Shown piece after piece: positions 34,201 to 42,491 of a stretch of 64,000 nucleotides of DNA. The stretch covers positions 1 through 64,000 of the forward strand of contig NZ_JBFRCT010000006.1 in NCBI RefSeq assembly GCF_052113225.1, given 5' to 3'. A program made the position numbers and the translations under genes. The notes beneath the pieces were generated by a model, which did no database searches, was not told where the DNA came from, and saw only the letters and a list, made by a program, of their open reading frames with translations. Within the stretch, counting starts at the first letter, position 1, and each line of letters opens with the position of its first letter. Source of the DNA: Pristimantibacillus sp052113225. GTDB taxonomy: Bacteria > Bacillota > Bacilli > Paenibacillales > Paenibacillaceae.

Positions 34201-37200
34201 GAGGCATCCTCCCAAAACCTTCTTTGGATTTTGAGCGCACAGATTATGATGGGGACCGTTATCGGCCACAGTATCATTTGATCGCGCCGGGCCATTGGAT
34301 GAACGAACCGCACGCTCCGCTATACTTTGATGGAAAGTATCACATCTTCTATCAGTTTAATCCGCAAGGCCCTTATTGGCACCAAATTCATTGGGGACAT
34401 GCAGTGAGCGATGATATGGTGCACTGGAAAGACATGCCGGTTGCCCTAGCTCCGGACGCTAATTCAGAAACACCTGACGGGGTGTGGTCTGGCAGTGCTG
34501 TCGTCGACGACAATGGTAATCCAGCGTTATTCTTTACGGCTGGGGATGATAAAGCTACGCCCAATCAGGCGACAGGACTTGCGAGAAGCACCTTTAAGGA
34601 TGACGGCGATGTCAACCTGAAGAATTGGGTTTATAACGGATCTCCGGTAACTACCCAAGCGTCTAACTTGCAAGCGGAGGAAGGCGAAGTATGGTACGGC
34701 AATTTCCGTGACCCATACGTATGGAAGGACGGCGATACCTGGTACCAATTGGTTGGATCCGGAATCAAAAACGTAGGTGGTACTGCATTACTGTATACAT
34801 CAGATGACATGATTCACTGGACTTATCAACATCCGTTCTTTGTAGGTGATTATGAGAAATACCATCAAACCGGCCAAGTATGGGAGCTTCCTGTATTGCT
34901 TCCACTGGGCAAAGATAGCAATGGAACGATGAAATATGCTTTCTTCATTAATCCGTGGTTTGACCACTACGATGCGGATAATGTGAAGTACGTCTTTCAT
35001 TGGATTGGTACTTGGGATAAAGTGACTAACAAATTCATTCCCGACCACGAGGAGCCTCGCTTATTCGATTTTGGTGAACATTTTACAGGACCGAGCGGTA
35101 TGGTGGATGGACAAGGACGTTCGATATTATTCAGCATCACGCAGGACCGTCGTACAGAACAGCAGCATTATGATGCTGGTTGGGCGCATAATGGCGGATT
35201 GCCGCTTGTGTTATCCTTGCGCAGCGACGATACGCTTGGCGTAGAGCCGATTCCCGAATTGCAATCGCTGCGAGGTCAAAAGTTGGCAGATCTTTCTCAG
35301 ACTACGGTCGGAGCGGCTAATGCTAAGCTCAATAAGGTGCAAGGAGATATGCTAGAGGTTGTACTGGAAGCTAAGATGAATAACGCGAAAAAGCTGGGTC
35401 TGTCACTGCGGAAGACCGCTGATGGCAGTGAGGAGACCAAGCTCTTCTACGATGCAGAAAAACAACTTCTAAGCTTGGATAGATGGAAATCTTCTCTGGA
35501 TCCTGACATGCAGAAAGGCATACAATCTGGAAAAATGGAACTCGATGGGGATCTATTGAAGCTGCATGTCTATCTTGATCGTTCGATGCTTGAGGCCTAT
35601 GCCAACGGTAAGAATAGCATCACCTCCCGGATTTATCCAACACGCGGTGATGCGATCGGTCTTGCATTATGGAGCGAAGGCGGGGCAGTCTCCATTCAGA
35701 AATTACAGGTTTGGGAAATGAACTCCGCTTATGGCAGCTCGGTGCCAGCTGGTTGGCCGGCTCCTCAAGCTCAAACCGCGGCAGTTGGCGAGCTGCCAAA
35801 TGCCGATTTCGAAAAGGGTGATTTGTCCGGTTGGACGGTAGAGGGCCAATCATTTTCGAATCAGAATGTCGTAAAGGTTAACGATTGGGGATGGGGCGGA
35901 CCATTTAATCAGGCCTCAGTTGCAAAAGACCCTGATCGCTATCATTTGTGGGGATTTACGCCAGAACTCGGAGATTCAGCAACAGGAGCACTTAAATCTC
36001 AAACGTTTAAATTAGGAGGAGACGGCAAAATCAGCTTCCTGGTTGGCGGTGGAGCGGATATCGATAAGCTTTATGTTGCACTTGTTCGAGCATCCGATAA
36101 TCATATTCTGATGAAAGCAACCGGAAACAACAACGAAGCCTACAGTCGAGTTTCTTGGGACGCCTCTGCATATAAAGGAGAGCGCCTGTATATTCAGGTC
36201 GTTGATCAAGGGACAGGCGGCTTTGGACATATCAATTTCGACAATCTGAGTGTTCCAGTAGCGTTAAATGCTAATAACAATCCAGGTGCTGGAGAGATAA
36301 GTAATCCGAAACCGAGTGTTATTACGCTCCCAAAAGCCAATCTTGATGGTAAAATCTCTGTCAAAATTGACAATGATGCGAAGCAAGTGCTTCTTCCTGC
36401 AAATGCAACAATCGACAAGAAGAACGTAATCGAGCTGTCAAATGATAATGTAACCATCCTTATTCCAGGCAGTGTGTTACTCAAACTGCAAAGTCTCTTA
36501 TCGGAAGATCAACTGAAGGATGCGATGATTTCCCTAAAAATGGAGCCTGTATCCGTTGCAGATCGCACAGAGCTGTTGAAAAAAGCGGAAGCCAAAGTAA
36601 ATGCGAATCTGACTGTTGCAGGGCGTATGTTCGAATTTTCGCTTTCGATCATAAACAAGGATGGAATGGAGAAAAAATTATCTCAATTTGACGAAAGCAT
36701 TTCGATTGGACTCCAAGTATTAGATCAATCCATGAAAGAACTGAACGGCATTTATTATATGGCGAGTGACGGTTCCTTGGCGTATGTTGGCGGGAAGATA
36801 GTCGATGACAAACTGTTTGCGCAAATTAGTCACTTTAGCACATACGCAGTTCTTAGCTATGATAAATCCTTCACAGATGTGAGTGATTCGTTCTGGGCAG
36901 CGGGAGTGATTAAGGAAATGGCCGCCAAACACATTATTGAAGGGATTAATCCAACTCAGTTTGCACCGAATAAGGCTGTGACGCGAGCGGAATTCACAAC
37001 GTTGATCGTGCGCTCCCTTGGTCTTAGAGCACAAGGAGTGACGACCTTCAAAGATGTGGCGCTAAAGAGCTGGTATAGCAGTGAAGTGGCGGCAGCTACG
37101 GAGGCGGGGATAGTGACCGGGCTTTCTGAGACTGTATTCGCACCGGATGCAGCCATTTCTCGGGAAGAAATGGCCGTTATGCTCGTACGTGCTTATGAGT

Positions 37201-37409
37201 ACCTTAAAGGCACGAAGGCAGCTCCTGTTTATGTAAAAGGCTTTGCTGATGAAGGAACCGTTAACAGCTGGGCACAGGATGCGGTAAGAAAGGCGCAAGC
37301 GTTGGAACTTATAAAAGGACGTGGCAACAATCTATTCGTGCCAAAAGATAGGGTGACCCGGGCGGAGAGTGCGCAGGTTATTGCTAACTTGAACTTCTAT
37401 GTACATTAA
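31227..37409 (+). CDS. S-layer-anchored modular GH32 enzyme (levanase-like)
   Basis: 2060 residues from GTG 31227 (GGGGGG 7-8 bases before it). Order: signal peptide ending NVYA; three tandem modules starting at residues 55, 239 and 423, exactly 184 residues apart; a fourth, shorter module from 607; a LamG-like domain (about 755-980); GH32 (about 1010-1500); a fifth module related to the fourth (about 1523-1670); a linker domain; three SLH repeats (about 1880-2060). The modules start with NPGFESGDMSGWTV-like text and read as carbohydrate-binding sandwiches. In GH32 the usual NDPNG is NEPHAP, so the nucleophile position is E1027; D1162 (FRDPYVW) and E1220 (WELP) are kept. It likely cuts fructan at the cell wall to feed the ABC system. 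Confidence 0.9.
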   Translation: MLRKKARSRLIHLLMCSFLLSTGLGSGVGNVYAEEITPADTSDAVSTSSVYANTIENAGFETGDMTGWTIIEGSAFGSDSVSNETMYWAENIPYQQEGTYHLNGWKAEEAATGRVRSSTFTLDGSGWITFMLGGGRHTDQEYIEIHNADTGEVIARYGNTEWNADNFPNVDLGLRLANLVKYKADLSSYIGQNLYIDIVDNGTTDWGLLFADSFNTYYETKPNEGVRADNWYDSSVKEIENPGFESGDMSGWTVVEGEAFGPDSVSNETTYWDEKIPYNQEGQYHLNGWKYSEDKTGKLRSTTFKLSGSGWISFKLGGGKNTDSVHIDVYDANTSELVARYGNTEFADINFPNVDKGLRLANMVQYKADLRSYLGENLYFEMVDEATADWGVIFADDFKTYLTNTPTEGVLAKNLYTPVRYELRNPGFESGSLLGWTVVSGDAFGPSSVSSDTTWWAEKIPFNQEGSYHLDGWMYDEQKTGVLRSSTFTLGGSGWMTFKLGGGKNTDLVHIDVYNADTDELIARYGNTEFKDVNFPDIDQGMRLANMVQYKADLSKHLDENLYLEIVDNATSDWGMIFADAFFTYHESVPTEGVLATNLNSSTPDIIENPGFETGDLSGWTVEGDAFIDAVTNEAGFDDDLKPFGQEGTYHVSGYGRADEQTGTLTSNPFRLAGTGFIHFLLGGGANKNQLYVALVRASDHSVLMKVTGSQSEAYTRVNWDATPYLGQELYIQVVDQDPAGHINVDDFQVKGSGLVGYWSFNEGQGTTANDEVRKQNDAVHYVFNDAKYKPNSEPLWRDSIAGKGLLFDGYSTWIDRPANEIAKPADEITIESWVAPRSYEWGDQGKLSAIVNQYDSDNRTGYILGMGRHGEWSFQVGINGKWAEVWAADDKPLKKSEWSHIAATYSRTDGKLKLYLNGEVVGTATAEKKLPISPANKDFMIGKNNSGVLINGVFTANMFNGMIDEVKVYNRSLSQGEIQSDYQAVTSRYEGGILPKPSLDFERTDYDGDRYRPQYHLIAPGHWMNEPHAPLYFDGKYHIFYQFNPQGPYWHQIHWGHAVSDDMVHWKDMPVALAPDANSETPDGVWSGSAVVDDNGNPALFFTAGDDKATPNQATGLARSTFKDDGDVNLKNWVYNGSPVTTQASNLQAEEGEVWYGNFRDPYVWKDGDTWYQLVGSGIKNVGGTALLYTSDDMIHWTYQHPFFVGDYEKYHQTGQVWELPVLLPLGKDSNGTMKYAFFINPWFDHYDADNVKYVFHWIGTWDKVTNKFIPDHEEPRLFDFGEHFTGPSGMVDGQGRSILFSITQDRRTEQQHYDAGWAHNGGLPLVLSLRSDDTLGVEPIPELQSLRGQKLADLSQTTVGAANAKLNKVQGDMLEVVLEAKMNNAKKLGLSLRKTADGSEETKLFYDAEKQLLSLDRWKSSLDPDMQKGIQSGKMELDGDLLKLHVYLDRSMLEAYANGKNSITSRIYPTRGDAIGLALWSEGGAVSIQKLQVWEMNSAYGSSVPAGWPAPQAQTAAVGELPNADFEKGDLSGWTVEGQSFSNQNVVKVNDWGWGGPFNQASVAKDPDRYHLWGFTPELGDSATGALKSQTFKLGGDGKISFLVGGGADIDKLYVALVRASDNHILMKATGNNNEAYSRVSWDASAYKGERLYIQVVDQGTGGFGHINFDNLSVPVALNANNNPGAGEISNPKPSVITLPKANLDGKISVKIDNDAKQVLLPANATIDKKNVIELSNDNVTILIPGSVLLKLQSLLSEDQLKDAMISLKMEPVSVADRTELLKKAEAKVNANLTVAGRMFEFSLSIINKDGMEKKLSQFDESISIGLQVLDQSMKELNGIYYMASDGSLAYVGGKIVDDKLFAQISHFSTYAVLSYDKSFTDVSDSFWAAGVIKEMAAKHIIEGINPTQFAPNKAVTRAEFTTLIVRSLGLRAQGVTTFKDVALKSWYSSEVAAATEAGIVTGLSETVFAPDAAISREEMAVMLVRAYEYLKGTKAAPVYVKGFADEGTVNSWAQDAVRKAQALELIKGRGNNLFVPKDRVTRAESAQVIANLNFYVH

Positions 37410-37790
37410 AGTCGTAGATGAACGTTCAGATGCATGGGGCTTATCAATTTGGGTGACTTCCTCGTTCCCGTTCAAAGCAACACGACGGATACGCAATCAC
37501 CGACCGCACCGGTTAATTTGCAATCGCCGTCCAAGACATCGAATTCGTGACACTGAGTTGGGGGGGCTTCTACCGACAATGTCGGAATTACAGGGTATAC
37601 CATTGTCCGAAACGGGACCCAACTAGGTACCAGTACAACTACCGGTTACACGGATACTGGATTAACGGCAAACACAGCTTATGTCTATACGGTAAAAGCG
37701 TCTGAAGAAGCCGGGAACCAATCGGCCGTAAGTAACAGCTTGTCGGTAACGACTAATGCTACTTCGAGCGCAGGATTACCTAAAAAATAA
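37397..37790 (+). pseudogene. decayed 3' fragment of a second surface enzyme (module end plus FN3 domain)
   Basis: Reading across frames gives YIKVVDERSDAWG, then INLGDFLVPVQSNTTDTQSP in another frame, then VTLSWG, then GASTDNVGITGYTIVRNG and a complete fibronectin-III ending AVSNSLSVTTNA before the stop TAA at 37788. The first part matches the end of the modules in the preceding protein (YIQVVDQ, INFDNLSVPV). At least three frame changes make it non-functional. It begins right at the stop of the SLH gene, so it marks a recombination or deletion junction with a lost paralogue that had FN3 instead of SLH. Confidence 0.8.
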
Positions 37791-37810
37791 AATATGTATC
37801 TTATTTCTTA

Positions 37811-37843
37811 AAGGTTGTTCTGATACTCAGAGCAGCCTTTTTT
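37811..37843 (+). terminator. terminator ending the fructan locus
   Basis: AAGGTTGTTCTGA pairs with TCAGAGCAGCCTT around a short loop, running into a T-tract. It probably belonged to the decayed gene and now serves the SLH-enzyme transcript. Confidence 0.82.
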
Positions 37844-38002
37844 AATTTGTAGGAATAGACATAGCAACTGCAGCCAAAAAATATCATTATGTTAGGTTTA
37901 CGAAATGGAGATATCATATTATGCTTAATGGGATTCCAAGTTTATTGAAATAGGAAATATTATATTTATTGTCATTTTGTTAGCTGTGAGGGAGATAATG
38001 AC

Positions 38003-38854
38003 ATGAGGGAATACGATTACGAATATGCGGACTTTATCTACTACACGCCGGGCGAGCTGGACAAGGCAGGCCGGCTGTGGCCTGTAAGGGCGGGAAGATG
38101 TCTGGCTAAGCCCCATTATAAGGTTGGACCAAAACGGATCGAGTGCTACAGCATACATTTCGTGCGGGAAGGAAGACTGCGTCTCGAATATGAGGGCAGG
38201 CAGGTGGAGCTTGCAAAGGGAGACCTCTTCGTCCTATTCCCGGACCGAACGTATTATTACGACATGCTCCCGGCTGAAAGGCTGCTCGAGATGCACTGGC
38301 TGGCTATCGACGGAGATAGAGTAGAAGTGCTGCTTCAACTAGCTGGGCTTACGGAGCCAGAACCATTTCGTAGAGGTAACATCTCTTCCCGGATTGAAGT
38401 TGCTGTAGACCGGGCTATCGATGCACTGGAGCGGGTTCAGCGCTGGCGGCCGGCGGCAGCCTTGGAGCTGCAAGGACATCTGTACGGTCTGCTCTCGTCC
38501 CTGATGCTGGAAGAGGTCGGGCAGGGACAGGAGCTTGCGAGCTGGATCCACGAATGCGCGGAGTATATGGAGCTCCATGCAACTGAAGGTATTACCGTCC
38601 AGCAGGTGGCTGAATTTGCGGGCGTACATCGTTCTTATTTTACTCAAGTATTTACGGAAGAGATGGGGATGCCCCCGATGAAATATATGCAGAAGGTTCG
38701 GATGGAGAAGGCTAGACGCCTCTTAATCGATACCAATGCTTCGGTGACGGAGATCGGGCTGTCGCTTGGTTATCCGAATCTGTATACCTTCACAAGGGCC
38801 TTCAAAATGTACTTTAAGGAATCTCCGCTGGCGTTAAGAAAGGCAGAGGCTTAG
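38003..38854 (+). CDS. AraC-family transcriptional regulator with cupin-type sensor
   Basis: 283 residues. The N-terminal half (about 30-110) is an AraC-type beta-barrel sensor (YSIHFVREGRLRLEYEGRQ, KGDLFVLFPDRTYYY). The C-terminal 100 residues hold two HTH motifs (ITVQQVAEFAGVHRSYFTQV, VTEIGLSLGYPNLYTFTRAF). Ribosome site GAGGGAG before ATG. First gene of the GC-rich block; it transcribes in the same direction as the YesM/YesN genes and is likely a sugar-responsive activator of the arabinoside locus. Confidence 0.9.
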   Translation: MREYDYEYADFIYYTPGELDKAGRLWPVRAGRCLAKPHYKVGPKRIECYSIHFVREGRLRLEYEGRQVELAKGDLFVLFPDRTYYYDMLPAERLLEMHWLAIDGDRVEVLLQLAGLTEPEPFRRGNISSRIEVAVDRAIDALERVQRWRPAAALELQGHLYGLLSSLMLEEVGQGQELASWIHECAEYMELHATEGITVQQVAEFAGVHRSYFTQVFTEEMGMPPMKYMQKVRMEKARRLLIDTNASVTEIGLSLGYPNLYTFTRAFKMYFKESPLALRKAEA

Positions 38855-38875
38855 CCGATTCCGTCCTGTTATTCA

Positions 38876-38889
38876 TGTAAGCGATTGCA
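38876..38889. promoter_or_regulatory. cre-like site before the YesM gene
   Basis: TGTAAGCGATTGCA matches the CcpA consensus at 13 of 14 positions, 29 bases before the kinase start. Confidence 0.6.
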
Positions 38890-38917
38890 TTTTATCTCCG
38901 CAAAGGAGTTGTCCGAA

Positions 38918-40729
38918 ATGAAGCTATCCACCCTTAGGCGATGGGTATCGCCAAGCCTAAGCATTCAAGGCAAAATTTTTCTGGCGTTCAGCCTTGTCGC
39001 TCTTCTCTCTATCGTCTCTATCTCCGTCATTGTCTACCTCAACATGCGGGAAACGATCAAGTCCAACGCCGTAACCTCGGTGTCGGACAGTATACGCCAA
39101 GCCGACGAGTCGCTCAACATTATGCTAGAGGAGATTGACCGGCTCAATACGGTTGTCGTCACGAACAAAAACACCGTGATTGATACGGTACTTAGCCCAT
39201 CGGAGGAGATTAGCTACGAATGGTTTCAGGAGCAGAAGCGAATCGAGGAATTTCTGTCATCCCTGGTTGCAAATAAGCCGTATATTGCGAGGATTGCCGT
39301 TGTTGGTTTAAACGGAAAGGTGTTTTTCACTGGAGGACCTTGGCTGGATAAAAGCATTCTCGAAACTCCGATGATGGATTACATGCTGCGCAACGGCTCG
39401 CGTCACGCCTATTTGAAGCAGTCGGGCGTCACGGAGACGATTACGGTAGGCCGCGAAATCCGGTACGACCGCCAGACGATTGGCGTGGTTATGGTCGATC
39501 TAAACTACGATTTTATCCGCAAGACATACGGCGTGAGGCCAACCGCAGACAGTATGCTGTATGTGCTTGATCAGCAGAATGAATTTGTGTATCGGTCGGA
39601 CCACACGCCAAGTTTTGCGCCCTCCGATCAGAAAATCGTAGACATGAAGCATAAATTTGCGAAGCTTGGCAAGATTGAAGGCGACGTGAAGGAGAAGGTC
39701 ATCAACGGCAGGTCCTATATCGTGGTAAGCCGGCAATCGGACCATACGGGCTGGACGACGCTGGCGCTAATTCCGACGGATTCGCTGTTTAGCGAATCGG
39801 CTCGACTGCTGAAATTGATTATCGAAGCTTCGGCGATCGTCCTGCTGGTTGTCCTCATTGGCTCGCTGCAGGTGTCGTCACGCATCACGATTAATATTCG
39901 GCGTTTGAAGTCCATGATGATGCTGGTGAAGGACGGCAATTTGACGTTCCCGAAGAAGGAGATAAGAACGAAGGACGAGGTGGGACAGCTGTATCACGTG
40001 TTTATTGGTATGGTGGAGGAGCTGAAGCGGTCATTCGAAGGGATACGCATCAGTGAACAGGAGAAACGGGAGGCCGAGCTGACCGCCCTCCAGGCACAAA
40101 TACGCCCCCATTTTTTATACAACTCTCTTAATACGATCAAATATTTGGCCAAGCTGAACGGAACTCCCAACATAGAAGAGGTATCCGGCTCATTAATCGA
40201 TTTGATGAGGGGCGTGCTGGGTAATTCCAACGAGTATTTGACGGTAAGGGAAGAGCTGGATTACGTGCGAAGCTATATCTCTATTATCAAATACAAATAC
40301 ATGGAGCCAATCATCGTTCACGAAGAGATTGAAGATCCGTCGTTATTAGATAGCCGTGTGCTGAAGCTTACGCTGCAGCCGATTGTGGAAAACGCGGTTC
40401 TGCACGGAATCGGTTCGAGGGACCAGGGAGGCTTTGTCACGATACGAGTATACGAGGACAATCGCGATCTGATGATCGAGGTGACGGACAACGGCAAAGG
40501 AATGACGCCGGAGCAGATGGAGCAATTGCTGGGCGGACCGGCGGGTACAAAGCCGACCTCTTCCCGGTTCAGCGGAATGGGCGTGCGCAATGTGCACGAG
40601 AGAATCGTTCGTTCGTTTGAAGCTCCATACGGTATCAGGCTGTATAGCGAGCCTGGCTTGTATACGAAAGTCGAAATTCGTTTTCCCAATTTGCGGGGCC
40701 AGATGGGCGCCGGACAAGAGGTGAGCTAA
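38918..40729 (+). CDS. sensor histidine kinase, YesM type (arabinoside locus)
   Basis: 603 residues from ATG 38918, which has AAAGGAG 9 bases before it. Helix 1 at about 18-40, an extracellular dCACHE-like sensor (about 45-290), helix 2 at about 295-317, HAMP (about 318-372), then the His_kinase domain with H398 in RPHFLYNSLNTIKYL, and a HATPase_c domain with LQPIVENAVLHG and VTDNGKGM. YesM kinases sense extracellular sugars or their binding proteins and signal to YesN-type regulators. It overlaps the yesN-type gene by one base. Confidence 0.92.
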   Translation: MKLSTLRRWVSPSLSIQGKIFLAFSLVALLSIVSISVIVYLNMRETIKSNAVTSVSDSIRQADESLNIMLEEIDRLNTVVVTNKNTVIDTVLSPSEEISYEWFQEQKRIEEFLSSLVANKPYIARIAVVGLNGKVFFTGGPWLDKSILETPMMDYMLRNGSRHAYLKQSGVTETITVGREIRYDRQTIGVVMVDLNYDFIRKTYGVRPTADSMLYVLDQQNEFVYRSDHTPSFAPSDQKIVDMKHKFAKLGKIEGDVKEKVINGRSYIVVSRQSDHTGWTTLALIPTDSLFSESARLLKLIIEASAIVLLVVLIGSLQVSSRITINIRRLKSMMMLVKDGNLTFPKKEIRTKDEVGQLYHVFIGMVEELKRSFEGIRISEQEKREAELTALQAQIRPHFLYNSLNTIKYLAKLNGTPNIEEVSGSLIDLMRGVLGNSNEYLTVREELDYVRSYISIIKYKYMEPIIVHEEIEDPSLLDSRVLKLTLQPIVENAVLHGIGSRDQGGFVTIRVYEDNRDLMIEVTDNGKGMTPEQMEQLLGGPAGTKPTSSRFSGMGVRNVHERIVRSFEAPYGIRLYSEPGLYTKVEIRFPNLRGQMGAGQEVS

Positions 40730-42381
40730 TGATGTATCGCGTGTTATTGGTAGACGACGAGCCGCTCGTTCGCAACGATCTGCGGTCTTTATTGGATTTT
40801 CGCACACATGGCTTCGAGATCTGCGGTGAGGCCCAAAACGCGGAGATGGCATTGGCCATGATTGGGGAACAGCGTCCCGACGTGGCTATCCTTGACGTCA
40901 ACATGCCGGGAATGAATGGCGTGGATTTGAACAGATTGATCAAGCAGCGTTATCCCGCCGTCCAGACGATTATGCTCAGCAGCTATGATGATTACGACTA
41001 CGTCCGGGACTGTCTGAAGAACGGCTCGGTCGATTATTTGCTGAAGCATCGGCTGGACAAGGAGACACTGCTTGCGATGCTTGAAAAAGCAGTTCAGGCT
41101 GGAAAATCATCCGAAGCCGCGGGTGAGGCCGACGAATCGTCCCTCTTCCGTTCCGAGTTGGTCCGGAGCCAAATCGCTGACCTAGCAAGAGGCAATGCGG
41201 AAGCCGTAAGGGAGCTGGAAGGAAGCATAAGGCGATACGGCATGTACCCGCAGGCGGATTTGTATGCGGCAGCGGTTCTGCAGATCGTTCCTTTCCTGCT
41301 GCTGACGGAATCGAATACCGACGTGCAAACGAACAGACTGGTTCAGCAGGTTGTTGAGCTTATGCAGCAAAGCTTGGGAGACGCACGCGAGCGTACGGCC
41401 GCTTATGTGGAGGATGGGCGAATCGCCGTCGTGTTCGCCATTCGGGAGCGAAGCGAGCATGCAGCCGCTAGCGAAGCGGCCAGAAGCATGAGCAAGCTCT
41501 GCCACGCGCTCGAGATGTACTTGAATTTAAAAGCGATCTATGCCGTTGGGCATGTATGCAACAGCCTGTCGCAGCTTGGAGCAAGCTACAGCTCCGCGGA
41601 GCGGGCGCTTGACCCAAACGCTCAGGCCGCTCATCCGAATCCAGAGCAACGCGGAAAAGGCATGCGTGAGAGCCGCGTCGCGCTTACGATCGAAGAGCAG
41701 AAGCAGCTGCTTCTTGCTATCGAGAGGCTGGACGGGCAAGGCGCGCAGCGTCTGATTGCTTCGGTATTCGAACCGCTTCGCGGGCTTCCTTTGCATTCGC
41801 ACGCGGTGCAGATGACGGTCAGCGAGCTGCTTCATATCGGCGATAAGGCGTTGAAAAAAGGGAACCGTTCCCCGCTTGGGACAACGAAGGATGTGGACCG
41901 CCTGCCATTACGCGGCGAGCTTAACCGCCTTGGAAGCGTCAGCGAGCTGGAGAAGTGGCTTCAGTCGTTCTATGGCGTCTTGCTGGTCTTGCTTAAGGAG
42001 CATCACGCGACGGGCAGTTATTCCCGCCATGTATCGCAGGCAGTCGGCTTTATTCTGGAGCGGTATTCAGGTGTCTTGACGCTGGAGCTAGCCGCAGGCT
42101 TCATCGGCTTAAACGCGTCATACCTGAGCCGGATCTTCAAGGAGGAGACGCAGTCGACGTTCTCCGAATACGTGAACCGGGTACGGGTCGACGCTGCGCG
42201 CAGGCTGCTGGAAAGTGGTCAATATACCATCAAGCAGGTCAGCGACCAGGTGGGCTTTTCCACGCACAACTATTTCTTCAAGGTGTTCAAGGAAGTGACG
42301 GGCATGACGCCTCAGGCGTATTGGAACAGTCTCGGAGACGGTAAGGCAGCAGCAAAGGAAGTCGTAAAATATGTGGAGTAA
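40729..42381 (+). CDS. response regulator, YesN type with AraC output (arabinoside locus)
   Basis: 550 residues. Receiver domain (1-120) with DDEP, phospho-acceptor D56 in VAILDVNMPG and Lys in YLLKHR; a long middle region without named domain; AraC-type double HTH at the end (LELAAGFIGLNASYLSRIF, IKQVSDQVGFSTHNYFFKVF). Start codon overlaps the kinase stop (TAATG), indicating coupled translation. Expected to switch on the transporter and hydrolase genes just downstream. Confidence 0.92.
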   Translation: MMYRVLLVDDEPLVRNDLRSLLDFRTHGFEICGEAQNAEMALAMIGEQRPDVAILDVNMPGMNGVDLNRLIKQRYPAVQTIMLSSYDDYDYVRDCLKNGSVDYLLKHRLDKETLLAMLEKAVQAGKSSEAAGEADESSLFRSELVRSQIADLARGNAEAVRELEGSIRRYGMYPQADLYAAAVLQIVPFLLLTESNTDVQTNRLVQQVVELMQQSLGDARERTAAYVEDGRIAVVFAIRERSEHAAASEAARSMSKLCHALEMYLNLKAIYAVGHVCNSLSQLGASYSSAERALDPNAQAAHPNPEQRGKGMRESRVALTIEEQKQLLLAIERLDGQGAQRLIASVFEPLRGLPLHSHAVQMTVSELLHIGDKALKKGNRSPLGTTKDVDRLPLRGELNRLGSVSELEKWLQSFYGVLLVLLKEHHATGSYSRHVSQAVGFILERYSGVLTLELAAGFIGLNASYLSRIFKEETQSTFSEYVNRVRVDAARRLLESGQYTIKQVSDQVGFSTHNYFFKVFKEVTGMTPQAYWNSLGDGKAAAKEVVKYVE

Positions 42382-42421
42382 ATAGTCATATAAGTGTAGC
42401 TCGGAGTGACTGGCTGTATTT

Positions 42422-42455
42422 TATAATCGAGTAACACCGGTGGTAAACGCTTACA
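42422..42455 (+). promoter_or_regulatory. -10 box and cre-like site before the arabinoside transporter
   Basis: TATAAT (42422-42427) lacks a recognisable -35 box, as expected for an activator-dependent promoter. GGTAAACGCTTACA (42442-42455) matches the cre consensus at 13 of 14 positions and lies just downstream of the -10 box, a position that represses. Confidence 0.58.
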
Positions 42456-42491
42456 AGATCCGGTGAATTGAAAGTTGGAGGGTATATACAC

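Noticed and set aside
37399..37626. 75-codon open frame after the SLH enzyme as a separate gene
   Set aside because: Its first 14 residues are module-end text and the rest is frameshifted nonsense. It is better explained as part of the decayed FN3 fragment.
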